64,000 nucleotides of DNA, from NCBI RefSeq assembly GCF_017875645.1, contig NZ_JAGGMR010000001.1, positions 3,348,001 to 3,412,000 on the forward strand. The letters run 5' to 3'. This DNA comes from Nocardia goodfellowii. GTDB taxonomy: Bacteria; Actinomycetota; Actinomycetes; Mycobacteriales; Mycobacteriaceae. The notes under the pieces are model-generated. The model ran no database searches. It saw nothing but the letters and a program-made list of their open reading frames with translations, and was not told the origin of the DNA. Position 1 is the stretch's first letter, and every line of letters begins with the position of its first letter. A program made the position numbers and the translations under genes. Below are positions 41,780 to 49,965 of this stretch, in pieces.

Positions 41780-42019
41780 ATGACTCAGGAATCTCGCGAT
41801 ACCGACCGTAACGACAACCGGCCCAGCAGCACTTCGCGCTGGCCGTGGCGAGCCCCCAGCGGTTTCGGTGAGGCGGTCCTCGCCGGTGTAACCGCCGGTC
41901 TGATCCTGCTGGCCGGCGGCAACGTGGTCAAGAACATCGACATCGACGTCGGCGACTGCGCCATCGTCACGACCGTGTACAGCGCCACGTTCACGGCCGC
42001 GCTGCCCAGCGCCTGCTGA
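41780..42019 (+). CDS. small membrane protein downstream of the nSTAND gene
   Basis: 79 residues, ATG at 41780 with GAGACACGGGA upstream. Hydrophilic acidic start (MTQESRDTDRNDNRPSSTSR), one hydrophobic segment (AVLAGVTAGLILLAGGNVVK) and a short C-terminus with two cysteines (DVGDCAIVTTVYSATFTAAL, PSAC). Followed by a strong terminator, so it closes a transcription unit that may also include the nSTAND gene 190 bp upstream. Size and topology would suit a small membrane effector partner, but that is speculation. Confidence 0.65.
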   Translation: MTQESRDTDRNDNRPSSTSRWPWRAPSGFGEAVLAGVTAGLILLAGGNVVKNIDIDVGDCAIVTTVYSATFTAALPSAC

Positions 42020-42054
42020 AATCCAGTCAAGCCGGGATTGGCGAAGCGCAGAGT

Positions 42055-42097
42055 CCGAGCAGGGGTTCCTCCATGACGGAGGCCCCTGCTCGGTTTT
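42055..42097 (+). terminator. intrinsic terminator
   Basis: CCGAGCAGGGG pairs with CCCCTGCTCGG (11 bp), with an inner CCTCC/GGAGG stem, and is followed by TTTT. Lies 36 bp after the small membrane protein stop. Ends plus-strand transcription of the nSTAND region. Confidence 0.85.
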
Positions 42098-42584
42098 CGA
42101 CACCTCGACAGATGCGTCAGTCGGTGCGCAGTTCCAGGCACACGGCCTGGTGGGCGGCAGCGGTACAGCGGGACCGAGTCCATCCAGTTGCGCTCGCGCC
42201 CGTCCTCGGACTCCAGGCGCACCAGCGGCGAGTGTCGACCACGACCGCGACCAGGCGCCCCGCTCTCCCCAGCCACCGCGAGGACGTCCAGCGCCGCGGG
42301 CTCGGCGTGGTCGTGGCCGGTGGACAGCAGTACCTCGCCGTAGCGGTCGGTGCGGCGCTCGACCGCGGGCCGTGCCAGCACGCCCGGCTGATCTTGTGCC
42401 GGCCTCGCCCCTTCCACTCGCCTGCCCGGACCCGCCGATGCTACCGCCCTCGCCGTTGGCGGCCCCGGCGTTTCAAAACACGCCCTGACCTCGCTCGTGC
42501 CGAATCCGGCGGCGCTCTCGCAATCGCGAACAGGGGAGGCGGGTACGCACCGTGCTCACGGCCCCACCGCAGCGCGGCTGATCC
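42098..42584. other. degenerate sequence, no intact gene
   Basis: About 490 bp. The minus strand from 42417 to 42100 has a coding-like stretch (TDRYGEVLLSTGHDHAEPAA, LVRLESEDGRERNWMDSVPL) without a clear start or family. It may be a decayed gene. Plus-strand frames are arginine-rich and unconvincing. Confidence 0.4.
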
Positions 42585-42746
42585 TCACCAGCTGGCGTCA
42601 TCGAGTTCGAGCATCGGAATCTGCCCAGCCCAGCGCGCCAGCGCGGCACAGTCGGCCAGCTCCAGCAGCTTTCCGCGGTGCTCCGCGGTGACGTGGGCGC
42701 CCCGCCGATCGTGCGCTTGCCCGTCCTCCGTGCAGGGCGAACCCAT
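42585..42746 (-). CDS. possible small protein, 53 residues
   Basis: ATG at 42746 to TGA at 42585. MGSPCTEDGQAHDRRGAHVT, AEHRGKLLELADCAALARWA, GQIPMLELDDASW. The second half looks like a folded helical pair (LLELADCAALARW). It could also be the tail of a longer, lost gene. No ribosome site recognised. Confidence 0.3.
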   Translation of the reverse strand: MGSPCTEDGQAHDRRGAHVTAEHRGKLLELADCAALARWAGQIPMLELDDASW

Positions 42747-42773
42747 GGCGGACCTTGACCACTCTGGGCCCGT

Positions 42774-43289
42774 TTAGTAGTTGCCCTTGATTCCGTCGAG
42801 ACCGTATAGCGCGTGAGCCCTAGCCTTACTTTCGCACTCGCTTAGTACGTATCCCCACTGATCGCTTGTTCCGGAACTGACGGCTGCAGCACCTATCCCG
42901 GAGCCGATGAAATTATTCCAATCATCCATCTTGTACTCGGATTCGGGGCCATTCGCGTTCTCCTCGTGGATCATTCCGACTGTATAAGCCTCGGACTGAC
43001 CGAGCCTTGTCGCGACGGCCCCGATCCACGCGCAGTGCCGGAAGGCATCACTCATGTCATTGCGGCCGTTGCGTCCGAACTTCCATTTCGTTACGTTCTC
43101 GGCCCAGGTTTTCGCGTCGAGAACGTGCACGCAGTTCGCCCCGTAAAGAACCGAGCATTGTGAGGCGTCGGCAAGATCGCTTCCTAGGTCTGCTTTGGCC
43201 TCGCCGGTACCTTGAACCCCGCCGATCGAGGCAGCTAGCGCCACGAGCACTCCAGCGCCCATAACCCGAAGCCGATGCAATGTAACCAC
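42774..43289 (-). CDS. secreted DUF6973-like protein
   Basis: 171 residues from a GTG at 43289 with GAGAAGGGCGAC upstream. Signal peptide RLRVMGAGVLVALAASIGGV, QGTGEAKA, cleavage before DLGSD. The mature protein has MSDAFRHCAWIGAVATRLGQ, IHEENANGPESEYKMDDWNN, FIGSGIGAAAV, matching the NAFRH-type core with conserved Arg-His and the acidic N-x-x-G pattern of DUF6973 domains. These occur in secreted phospholipase- or toxin-like proteins. Two disulfides possible (Cys45/Cys53 and others). Function unknown. Confidence 0.7.
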   Translation of the reverse strand: MVTLHRLRVMGAGVLVALAASIGGVQGTGEAKADLGSDLADASQCSVLYGANCVHVLDAKTWAENVTKWKFGRNGRNDMSDAFRHCAWIGAVATRLGQSEAYTVGMIHEENANGPESEYKMDDWNNFIGSGIGAAAVSSGTSDQWGYVLSECESKARAHALYGLDGIKGNY

Positions 43290-43556
43290 GATGTCGCCCT
43301 TCTCAGGAGTGTGACGCCCTCAGCTGACTCAAACCGTTCGCCTCGGCGTCATGCGGGTCAGGAGCCGGTTGCTGCTGACTGCCCGTCGCGAGAACCCCCC
43401 GAGGTTGCCGCGTAGTCAGTGTACAAGTAGTCGCACCCATGGTGGAGCTGATCGCAGCGCTCGTGCCCCTGTGGTCATCTAACCTGGAGGTTGGAGCGTA
43501 TTAGTGTCCATACGGACAGTAGTAGTGTGCGTGACGATAGCAAAGGTGGTGTGCAG

Positions 43557-44279
43557 ATGGTCGGCACCGAGAACGGCTTCATGGAGTATCTACAGCTTCA
43601 GGAGGGTGATCCGTCGCTGGTGACCAAGTCCGAGCTGATCGCCGCAGTTCGGCAAGCCGGCTACCGGCTCACGACCCGCAAACTGGCCTTCTATACAGCC
43701 GAGGGATTGGTTCCTCACAGCGTTCGCGTCGGATCGCACTCGGGGGTCTACCCGAGAGTGGTCGTCGATCTGATGAAGTGGATCCTTCGGGCCCGGGACG
43801 CGCACGTGAGTACGTCTGCATTGCGAGAGCTGATGCCGGTGTGGCGCTTCTTGATACGTGTTCGCGCGGCGGGGGTGCTCGACATTGCCGAGCTGGAACT
43901 CGTTGCCCGCCAAAACGTTGCCTCTGTGGAGGGCTCGATCAACGTACCGAGGTTGGTCATCGATACGCTCGGGCAGAGCATGGATCGCGAGATAGAGATC
44001 CTCTATAAGGCGGATGCCCGTGGTAGTCGATTGCGCAAGCGATCGAGTGCTCCCGACGCCACCCTAGGCTTCGCGATCGTCAAGCCCGCAGACGAAGTAG
44101 GGGACTCGCAGTGGTTCGCAGCGACTCGAATCGCAATCGCGCCATTGCGAACCTATGCCAGCGAGTCGGCCAGTACGGTCATCCTCGGCGCGAAGCCGAA
44201 CGAGAAACTCCCTCCCGACCCAGGTGAGATGATCGCTGCACACATTGAATATGCAAAGGCCGAGAGTGCGACTCCCTGA
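43557..44279 (+). CDS. MerR-like HTH regulator
   Basis: 240 residues from the ATG at 43557 (AAAGGTGGTG upstream); a TTG at 43491 would add 22 residues. Residues about 20-65 have the MerR-type winged-helix pattern: TKSELIAAVRQAGYRLTTRK, LAFYTAEGLVPHSVRVGSHS, GVYPRVVVDLMKWI. The C-terminal region (VRAAGVLDIAELELVARQNV; RLVIDTLGQSMDREIEILYK) is not a standard effector domain. May act as activator or as phage/plasmid-type excisionase-like factor. Neighbours are not operonic, so its target is not evident. Confidence 0.65.
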   Translation: MVGTENGFMEYLQLQEGDPSLVTKSELIAAVRQAGYRLTTRKLAFYTAEGLVPHSVRVGSHSGVYPRVVVDLMKWILRARDAHVSTSALRELMPVWRFLIRVRAAGVLDIAELELVARQNVASVEGSINVPRLVIDTLGQSMDREIEILYKADARGSRLRKRSSAPDATLGFAIVKPADEVGDSQWFAATRIAIAPLRTYASESASTVILGAKPNEKLPPDPGEMIAAHIEYAKAESATP

Positions 44280-44341
44280 GTAGAGGTTCCCGTAGAACTG
44301 GCGAATTTCGGTCGGATCTGAGACATCCCAGCTTTAGAATG

Positions 44342-44790
44342 TCAAGCTGCGGCCGGTGTGTGTTGCTGGTGCGCCGCCCAGGCAGTGTCCTCGTCGTAGA
44401 GCGATCTTGTTTTGAGGCAGCCGCGCAGGATGCCGACGAGACGGTTGGCGACATGGCGTAGCGCGGCACTGTGGTTGAGGCCTCGGGCGCGTTGCTTGTC
44501 GTAGTAGGCGCGGGCGCCAGGAGAGGCTTTCAGTGCGCAGAACGCCTGGGTCAGCAATGCGTCGAAGAGGCGGTCCTGGTGCACGAACCGGGCCACCACG
44601 ACCTTCGATTTGCCCGATGCGCGGGTGATCGGGCTGTTCGCGGTGTAGTTCTTGCGGGCTTTCGCGCTCGCGTAGCGGATGTGGTCGTCTCCGAATTCGG
44701 CGAGCACCCGGGCCCCGAGGATCTGTCCCAGTCCTGGCTGGGACTTGATGATCTCAGCGTCCGGGGCATAATCGAGTTCGACGAGAACGA
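44342..44790 (-). mobile_element. IS110-family transposase remnant (C-terminal part)
   Basis: From about 44790 to the natural end at 44342 the minus strand encodes PDAEIIKSQPGLGQILGARV, LAEFGDDHIRYASAKARKNY, TANSPITRASGKSKVVVARF, DALLTQAFCALKASPGARAY, NHSAALRHVANRLVGILRGC, LKTRSLYDEDTAWAAH. This is the second (IS116/IS110/IS902) domain of a different IS110 branch from the one at 36.5 kb. The open frame upstream to 44920 does not resemble a transposase. Catalytic domain absent. Confidence 0.88.
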
Positions 44791-45067
44791 GTTCTCTGAG
44801 TCCATGTGGGGGGCGCACTTCGACGTTTCGTGGGCCGAAGGCGATCTGATCGTGAGGGCTGGCGCCATCGCCAGTGTGCGCGATCAGACGGGTATCGAGC
44901 TCGAATGCGGGCATCAACAACCGCCCTTCGGATTAGCCAGTCTTTCGGACTGGAACGTCCGCTTCTGCCGCAGAGCGCGCAAGTTGGGTGCACAGCGGCG
45001 GAGGCTGGATGGGTGGCAAGCGCCCTACTGCCACCCTTGCCGTCCGTCTGGCGATGGGATTTCGTCC

Positions 45068-45496
45068 TCAGGGGTCGAACCGAAACTGATCGAGGACTCG
45101 TGGGTCGCCGGTAGGGGCGTTGGTGAGGCGCCAGGTGTCGAAGTCGCTTCGGCGGTAGCGGGATACGGCGGGGACGAGACGTATTTGTGGTCTCTCCGGG
45201 TCCATCCACCAGACGAGGAAGTCTGTGACGGTCCCCTCGATGGGCCATCTGCTTGCGTCGTGGGGAAGCAGCAAAACATCGACGAACCCGGCAACGGGCA
45301 GGCCCAGATCGATGAAGATGCCGATAGCGCCCGGCCGTGGGACCCGAACGACAGTTCCGGTCAATCGTTGCCCGAGAACAAGGTCGGCGCGCACTCGATC
45401 CCAGACTTCCGGGTGATTTCGGAGGTGATCCCAGCTGTAGGGAGAGGACAGGAGATTCTCGTTGTTCTGTTCGGGCACGCCGGTGAGTTTATTCAC
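45068..45496 (-). CDS. S1-like domain hypothetical protein
   Basis: 142 residues from a GTG at 45496, where homology-like sequence begins; the longer open frame to 45643 is arginine/cysteine-rich and ignored. RADLVLGQRLTGTVVRVPRP, GAIGIFIDLGLPVAGFVDVL is an S1-type OB-fold pattern (G-x-V-x-x-V-x-x-F-G-x-F-V-D-L-G). It is followed by IEGTVTDFLVWWMDPERPQI, a second, unrelated strand region. Could bind RNA. Similar short proteins are frequent as orphans in Streptomyces. No operon partner. Confidence 0.65.
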   Translation of the reverse strand: MNKLTGVPEQNNENLLSSPYSWDHLRNHPEVWDRVRADLVLGQRLTGTVVRVPRPGAIGIFIDLGLPVAGFVDVLLLPHDASRWPIEGTVTDFLVWWMDPERPQIRLVPAVSRYRRSDFDTWRLTNAPTGDPRVLDQFRFDP

Positions 45497-45788
45497 GGTG
45501 CTCAACTGGCGGAGTTCGTGCACTTGGTACTTGCGTGGTTTGCACAACGTCCGCATCTGCCGATTACACGATGTTTCGTATGACTGGCGACAGGCAGGGA
45601 AGCCTGGTTGAGGCTCAGTGGTCAGGCTGATGCCGGCCCACATGCTCGGTGGCGCGAAATCTCAGCAGTCGGAAAGGTTGTCGTCCGGGTCTTCCTACTG
45701 CGTAGGGAATGCCGGCAGCCGCACCGAGAATGGTGCAGTACTTCGAGCCGGGGCCTGGCACGGAACCCTCGAAGGTGTCATTGGCTTT
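45497..45788. other. intergenic, nothing recognised
   Basis: A 292-bp gap between the start of the S1-like gene and the end of the PIN gene on the same strand. CGTCCGCATCTGCCGATTAC (45549) matches one edge of the dispersed repeat; no full copy. Confidence 0.4.
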
Positions 45789-47432
45789 TCAGCTGTCGGA
45801 CTTCTCGCCGCGGGGCCCCTTGCCGTTGGGGCGCTTCTTCTTCCCGCGCTTCGCGGGTTTCCCGGAGAGTCCGGCGGGCGGATCGGGCGCATCATTATGG
45901 CTCGGATCCTGCGCCGGGAGTGAGGCCTCGCCGGGCTCAGGTCGGCTAGGGTGCGGGCGACGATCCTTTTCGCCTGGTTTGCCCGGCGTGGCCGTGTCTT
46001 CCTTCGGCGCCGCCTCGGAGCGTGTTTCCTCCCCGGAGGATGTCTGATCGGGGCCAGACGACGAAGGAGCCACCTCGTCGATGGACTCCAGGCTGTCCAG
46101 CCGAGCATTCTCAATGGCCTGGATCAGCGACGGCGTATGGAAGTTGCCCTGAGTACCCCACGCCGCGCGCAGAATTCCGGCCCTCAACTCCGGACTGATA
46201 AAGTCCATCGCCATGCTGGGAGGCACGACGCCCGCCAAGTTTGCTGCGATCCCCGGAATCTCGAATTTTGGAAGCTGCGGCGTGATCGACTTTAGGATCG
46301 CCACACTGGCCTCTGGTGTCAGGAATCCCGAGAACCTACTTCGCCTCAACGCCTTCGCGCGACGCTCCCACGCCGCCAGCATCGGATCATCCGGCAGCGC
46401 CGCGATGCGGGTGATCGTGAAATGAGTTGCGACATCATCGGATCCGATCGTAATATCTCCGCTCACTTGGAGGGTCTTGGTGAGCGCGGTGGTCGACGCA
46501 TCGGTGCGGTAGACGTTCAAGTCGACGTCGGCGTCCACGGTGAACTGTGCGGTCCAGACGTCCGCGCCCCGACGCGCTGCCTCTTCGAATACCCAACTCC
46601 CGGCGCCCTCGCACGCAGTGGCCGCGTGCGCGACCGCGCCCACCGCATTGAGGTCCAGAGCGGCGTCGCGTGCACTTGTCCGCACGCCAGCAATGGCCTG
46701 GTTCAGCCGATCATCCAGCGCCCGCTGATCAATGCGGGACACGAGCTTTTCCAGTGCCTCGCCTTCGATCGGGGCGAAGTGGGCAGCGATGTTCTGTTCG
46801 AGGCGCTCCAGGCTCGTCACGTACTGCACACGGTCGGTCAGTCCGAGCGCGTCCAGTTCAGCGGCGAGCTTCTCGTGGAACGGGATCGGACACTTGTTGC
46901 GGGTTTCTTTGGTCCACTTCTCATCGCTGGGCCCGAAATCGCCGGTGTTGTTGGAGACGAACCACACCTGCTGGTCTGAGCGTTCAGCCGCGACAGCAAG
47001 CAAGGTGTGCCAGATGACAGCATCGCGGAAGCCATCGACTGCTTCCTTGCCGCCGTAGGGCGGATCAACGAACACCGCGCGGCGCACGATGTCCATGTAA
47101 TCGATCGGTGGCGGTGCGACGATTTCAGCGCCAAGCTCGGCGAGCCGGCCACGTAGCGACTGCTCGTAGTTCTCGCAGTAAGCCGCGATGGTATCGGCCA
47201 TCTCCTTTTGGAGGTGACCGACAGCGAACTGTCCGACCTGCAGCTCATCGACCGCCGTCTGCGTGTTCTCCCAGTGCTTGCGCATCATATGCACGGTCTC
47301 GACGATGACGACCTCGGGCACGATGAGCTTAATTCCCCACTCAACGCGGTGGTCGGCAAGCGACCGCCAGGCCGGCGCACGAAGCATCGGGGAGCCACGA
47401 AAGATGTTGGTGTCAACCACAATGACGGGCAC
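45789..47432 (-). CDS. PIN-domain protein with long charged C-terminal tail
   Basis: 547 residues from a GTG. PIN nuclease at residues 1-165: IVVDTNIFRGSP (Asp7), VPEVVIVETVHMM (Glu40/Glu45), GFRDAVIWHTLLAVAAE (Asp137), FVSNNTGDFG (Asp165). These are the four acidic metal-binding positions of the DUF4935-like PIN family, with the S/T-N-x-x-D-F ending. Residues 170-450 are an unrecognised helical/beta region (ITIGSDDVATHFTITRIAAL). The last 100 residues are highly charged, Pro/Ser/Lys-rich low complexity (KRGKKKRPNGKGPRG). Probably an RNase with regulatory C-terminus; PIN proteins of this size occur in stress and defence contexts. No antitoxin gene is evident. Confidence 0.8.
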   Translation of the reverse strand: MPVIVVDTNIFRGSPMLRAPAWRSLADHRVEWGIKLIVPEVVIVETVHMMRKHWENTQTAVDELQVGQFAVGHLQKEMADTIAAYCENYEQSLRGRLAELGAEIVAPPPIDYMDIVRRAVFVDPPYGGKEAVDGFRDAVIWHTLLAVAAERSDQQVWFVSNNTGDFGPSDEKWTKETRNKCPIPFHEKLAAELDALGLTDRVQYVTSLERLEQNIAAHFAPIEGEALEKLVSRIDQRALDDRLNQAIAGVRTSARDAALDLNAVGAVAHAATACEGAGSWVFEEAARRGADVWTAQFTVDADVDLNVYRTDASTTALTKTLQVSGDITIGSDDVATHFTITRIAALPDDPMLAAWERRAKALRRSRFSGFLTPEASVAILKSITPQLPKFEIPGIAANLAGVVPPSMAMDFISPELRAGILRAAWGTQGNFHTPSLIQAIENARLDSLESIDEVAPSSSGPDQTSSGEETRSEAAPKEDTATPGKPGEKDRRPHPSRPEPGEASLPAQDPSHNDAPDPPAGLSGKPAKRGKKKRPNGKGPRGEKSDS

Positions 47433-47934
47433 GGCGGCAATTGTTACCTACAGCGCCGCCCTGTCTCACACGGGGTGCGTTCTCGATCGCCTCGCACCGC
47501 TGCTGGACTGGTCGCGCTCACGCTGTCTCAGATCTAGCTCGATACTCACACCTTGTCCCAGCTCCATGTTCAGCGCCTGATCCGGGTCGCGCCCACCCAA
47601 TAACCGTCAAGATCATCCACGCTGTGTCGATACCGGGAGCGATGCTCAACACTATGGTCCAAAACACCTGAGCGAGGCGCGCGGCGGACAGACCCTGTCT
47701 ACTGGAGAACAACACACTGGATTGCCGCTGAGCGCTCGGCCGGCGGAGGAGATCCGCTGCGGCTCGGACATCCTCTTCTGCCGACGAGCGTGCTTCCGGG
47801 ATTCGAGTTCGCCGGGCACTGACCCGGTACCGGCTGTTGCCGGGTCGTGACACCGTTTGGACTCCTATGGCGGTGATCTTGTGACAAATTACGAGCCGTT
47901 GGTTTGCTGGTTCAGATAGGAGGGACGACTGATT
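47433..47934. other. intergenic region containing repeat copy C
   Basis: About 500 bp divergent gap. Contains the dispersed repeat copy at 47721-47790. No ribosome-site-supported frame elsewhere. Confidence 0.4.
47721..47790. repeat. dispersed intergenic repeat, copy C
   Basis: TTGCCGCTGAGCGCTCGGCC, GGCGGAGGAGATCCGCTGCG, GCTCGGACATCCTCTTCTGC. Best preserved copy with inner GCGGA-N5-TCCGC. Close match to copies A and B. Confidence 0.65.
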
Positions 47935-48027
47935 ATGCGGACGATAGCCACGCTTGCCGCCTTCGCCTTTATGGGGGCAGCTACCGACGCAGGGCTGCGG
48001 GTCTCGACGGCTGGAGTGCGACGATGA
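47935..48027 (+). CDS. 30-residue signal-peptide-like leader ORF
   Basis: ATG at 47935 preceded by AGGAGGG, ending in TGA at 48025-48027 that overlaps the ATG of the secreted protein (ATGA). MRTIATLAAFAFMGAATDAG, LRVSTAGVRR looks like a signal-peptide start. Either a coupling leader peptide or a remnant of a frame-shifted longer signal peptide. Confidence 0.4.
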   Translation: MRTIATLAAFAFMGAATDAGLRVSTAGVRR

Positions 48028-48860
48028 CACTGATGCTGGAGGGACGCGCTAACCGCAAGCCTGCCGCCGGTGCGGGCCGACACGACCGGTGTCACCGGTT
48101 CCGAGGTGGTGGCCTCGTACTGGCTATGGCCGGTGCCATGACTGCGCTATTTACCAGCGTTGCGCCCGCGGCCGATGCCATCCCCGTCTCGGTGTTGGCT
48201 CACACGCAGAAATCATCCGCGAGTGCGGCTCCGCTCACGGGTGCGGGGCTCACCGTCGACCTCGCCGCAGCGCTGGACTTGGAAAGCCAAGGCATCACAG
48301 CCAACGCCGGCAAGCCTGCGCAGGAGGTGGACGGCGGTATCCAACTTCCAGTTGATGAGGGCGGCAGCAAACTCCAGTACGAAAACAAGCGGATCGTCGG
48401 TGGCACGATCGTGCTCGACGGCGCTATCGAACTGGCCAAAGGTGAAGAGAAGCTGACGATTTCGAGCATGAAGTACGACTTCGAGTCCGGTGCACTGACC
48501 GCTACTGTCGGCGACGAACCCGGGATGGCCTTCGGCGCGGTGATAGCTCATGACAATGTCGAGGTTGTTCTGCCGGGAGAGACAACGAAGGCAACATTGA
48601 AACTCGCCAACCAGGGCATCAAGCTGGATGCCGGTTTCATCGCCGCTGTGGACAAGGCTTTCGGAACCAACCTGTCCACCGACATCGACACCGACGCCGG
48701 GATCGACGCAAACCTGGAGGCGGACGTCGATCTGGCGAAAGGCAACGAACTCAACGCCGACCTGATCGTCGCGCTCGGCTTGGACTCAGACATCGACCTC
48801 GACGGTGGCGTTGAGGGGCTGCAAGGAGCAGTTCTCGACCTCGATATCGACCTGTTGTAG
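48024..48860 (+). CDS. secreted hypothetical protein
   Basis: 278 residues from the ATG at 48024, coupled to the leader ORF. Its own signal peptide lies at about 28-52 (GGGLVLAMAGAMTALFTSVA, PAADA). The mature chain is acidic and beta-rich: GGTIVLDGAIELAKGEEKLT, SSMKYDFESGALTATVGDEP, AIAHDNVEVVLPGETTKATL. A C-terminal stretch repeats Asp-rich helices (DIDTDAGIDANLEADVDLAK). The first half resembles heme-binding HtaA-like or similar extracellular beta domains only vaguely. Function unknown. Confidence 0.65.
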   Translation: MTLMLEGRANRKPAAGAGRHDRCHRFRGGGLVLAMAGAMTALFTSVAPAADAIPVSVLAHTQKSSASAAPLTGAGLTVDLAAALDLESQGITANAGKPAQEVDGGIQLPVDEGGSKLQYENKRIVGGTIVLDGAIELAKGEEKLTISSMKYDFESGALTATVGDEPGMAFGAVIAHDNVEVVLPGETTKATLKLANQGIKLDAGFIAAVDKAFGTNLSTDIDTDAGIDANLEADVDLAKGNELNADLIVALGLDSDIDLDGGVEGLQGAVLDLDIDLL

Positions 48861-49058
48861 ATGGGAACGAAGTGTCGCCGGTCTCGCCGGCGGTCCAAAT
48901 TCTCTGCGATTGAAAACATCCTGTAGCGCCGACTATCGGTCGTTCGGTAACGGCATTCGCCAATCAGCAGCGCGATCTCGTTTCACTTCTGCTGCATGGA
49001 CACATCCGAATTCGAGGTCGAGCCATGGGATGTTGACCAATGGTGCAACAGCGCTCAG
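48861..49058. other. intergenic, nothing recognised
   Basis: About 200 bp before the 17-bp hairpin, no gene. Confidence 0.4.
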
Positions 49059-49097
49059 AGCGAGTGCGTAGGTAGCTCGCCTACCTACGCACTCGCT
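49059..49097. terminator. 17-bp perfect hairpin
   Basis: AGCGAGTGCGTAGGTAG (49059-49075), loop CTCGC, CTACCTACGCACTCGCT (49081-49097). Perfect 17-bp stem without T-run, between the convergent secreted-protein gene and the trefoil-like pseudogene. Probably a bidirectional terminator. Confidence 0.75.
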
Positions 49098-49115
49098 TAG
49101 GCCGCCGGACCAGGT

Positions 49116-49434
49116 TCAGCCGTCGGTGACAGGCTCGAATGTCCACCGTTGGGTGTCCCTCGGCGGAATCGGGTCGCACACCCACCGACAGCGGGCCGTC
49201 GGGCTCCTGGCGAAAAGCGGTCCAGACCAGGTCTCGATCGGCCAGTTGGATGATGTACCGCCCGTCGCCGGCCTCCTCGATACACCACTTGGACAACCTC
49301 GAATCGAACTCGTAGCAGCACCGGACATCGTCATCGTCCTTGGGGTGCATAGCCCAGAACTTCGTACCCTTGTTCTGGATGGTGACACCTTCCTCGAACG
49401 GAAAGATCTCCCACCGCTCGAAGACATTGCCCAT
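49116..49434 (-). pseudogene. trefoil (ricin-B-like) protein, frameshifted
   Basis: From the ATG at 49434 the frame reads MGNVFERWEIFPFEEGVTIQ, NKGTKFWAMHPKDDDDVRCC, YEFDSRLSKWCIEEAGDGRY, IIQLADRDLVWTAFRQEPDG, PLSV, which fits beta-trefoil repeats with Q-x-W-like positions. After PLSV the natural end lies in the neighbouring frame: WVCDPIPPRDTQRWTFEPVT, DG and a stop at 49116. A one-base shift near 49185 therefore truncates the last trefoil repeat. A start upstream of 49434 is possible but not supported by a ribosome site. Confidence 0.6.
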
Positions 49435-49965
49435 CAATTGGTCTTCGAAGGTGATTGGCCCCTGAAACGGGGAAAGCCCCCGCGTGAGTGGAAGTTCTTT
49501 GCTCAGGTGCTTCCATTGAGGATGTTTGGTGAGCGCACTGTCTCGGTGGCCGGCCCCTGCTCGATCGCATTCAAGTGCGCCCGCAGCGTTGCCGTCACTT
49601 GGTTCCGAGATATTGTGCCGACCGTCCGAACTCTCTGCGCTACAACGGTGCTCGACCAAGACCATCGCTGTCCCTGACTACGATGACGTTCGGTTCGGCT
49701 GACCAGTGAGTCCGTAGTTCGGTTGCGGAAGGCGTGGCTCCTCGATGATCGAGCACCGCCGATGTCGTCTGCCGCCGGCGTGGACCCGTTGCCGGTCGTG
49801 GGGCCGCCGACAGCAGGAATCCGCTGAAAGACCATGTGCCAGATCCGCTGTGCTTGGGCGAAATTAGGTCCACGCTGACGATTCGGCGTCCGCAGTTCCG
49901 AAGGCGGAACGTCCTGCACGGCCCGGAGCTATACCGGGCCGTGTCCAGGAACTTAGTTCAAGGTC
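49435..49965. other. 531-bp region without an intact gene
   Basis: Open frames are present on the minus strand (49919-49503) but are arginine/threonine-rich and lack ribosome sites. No repeats recognised. Confidence 0.4.
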
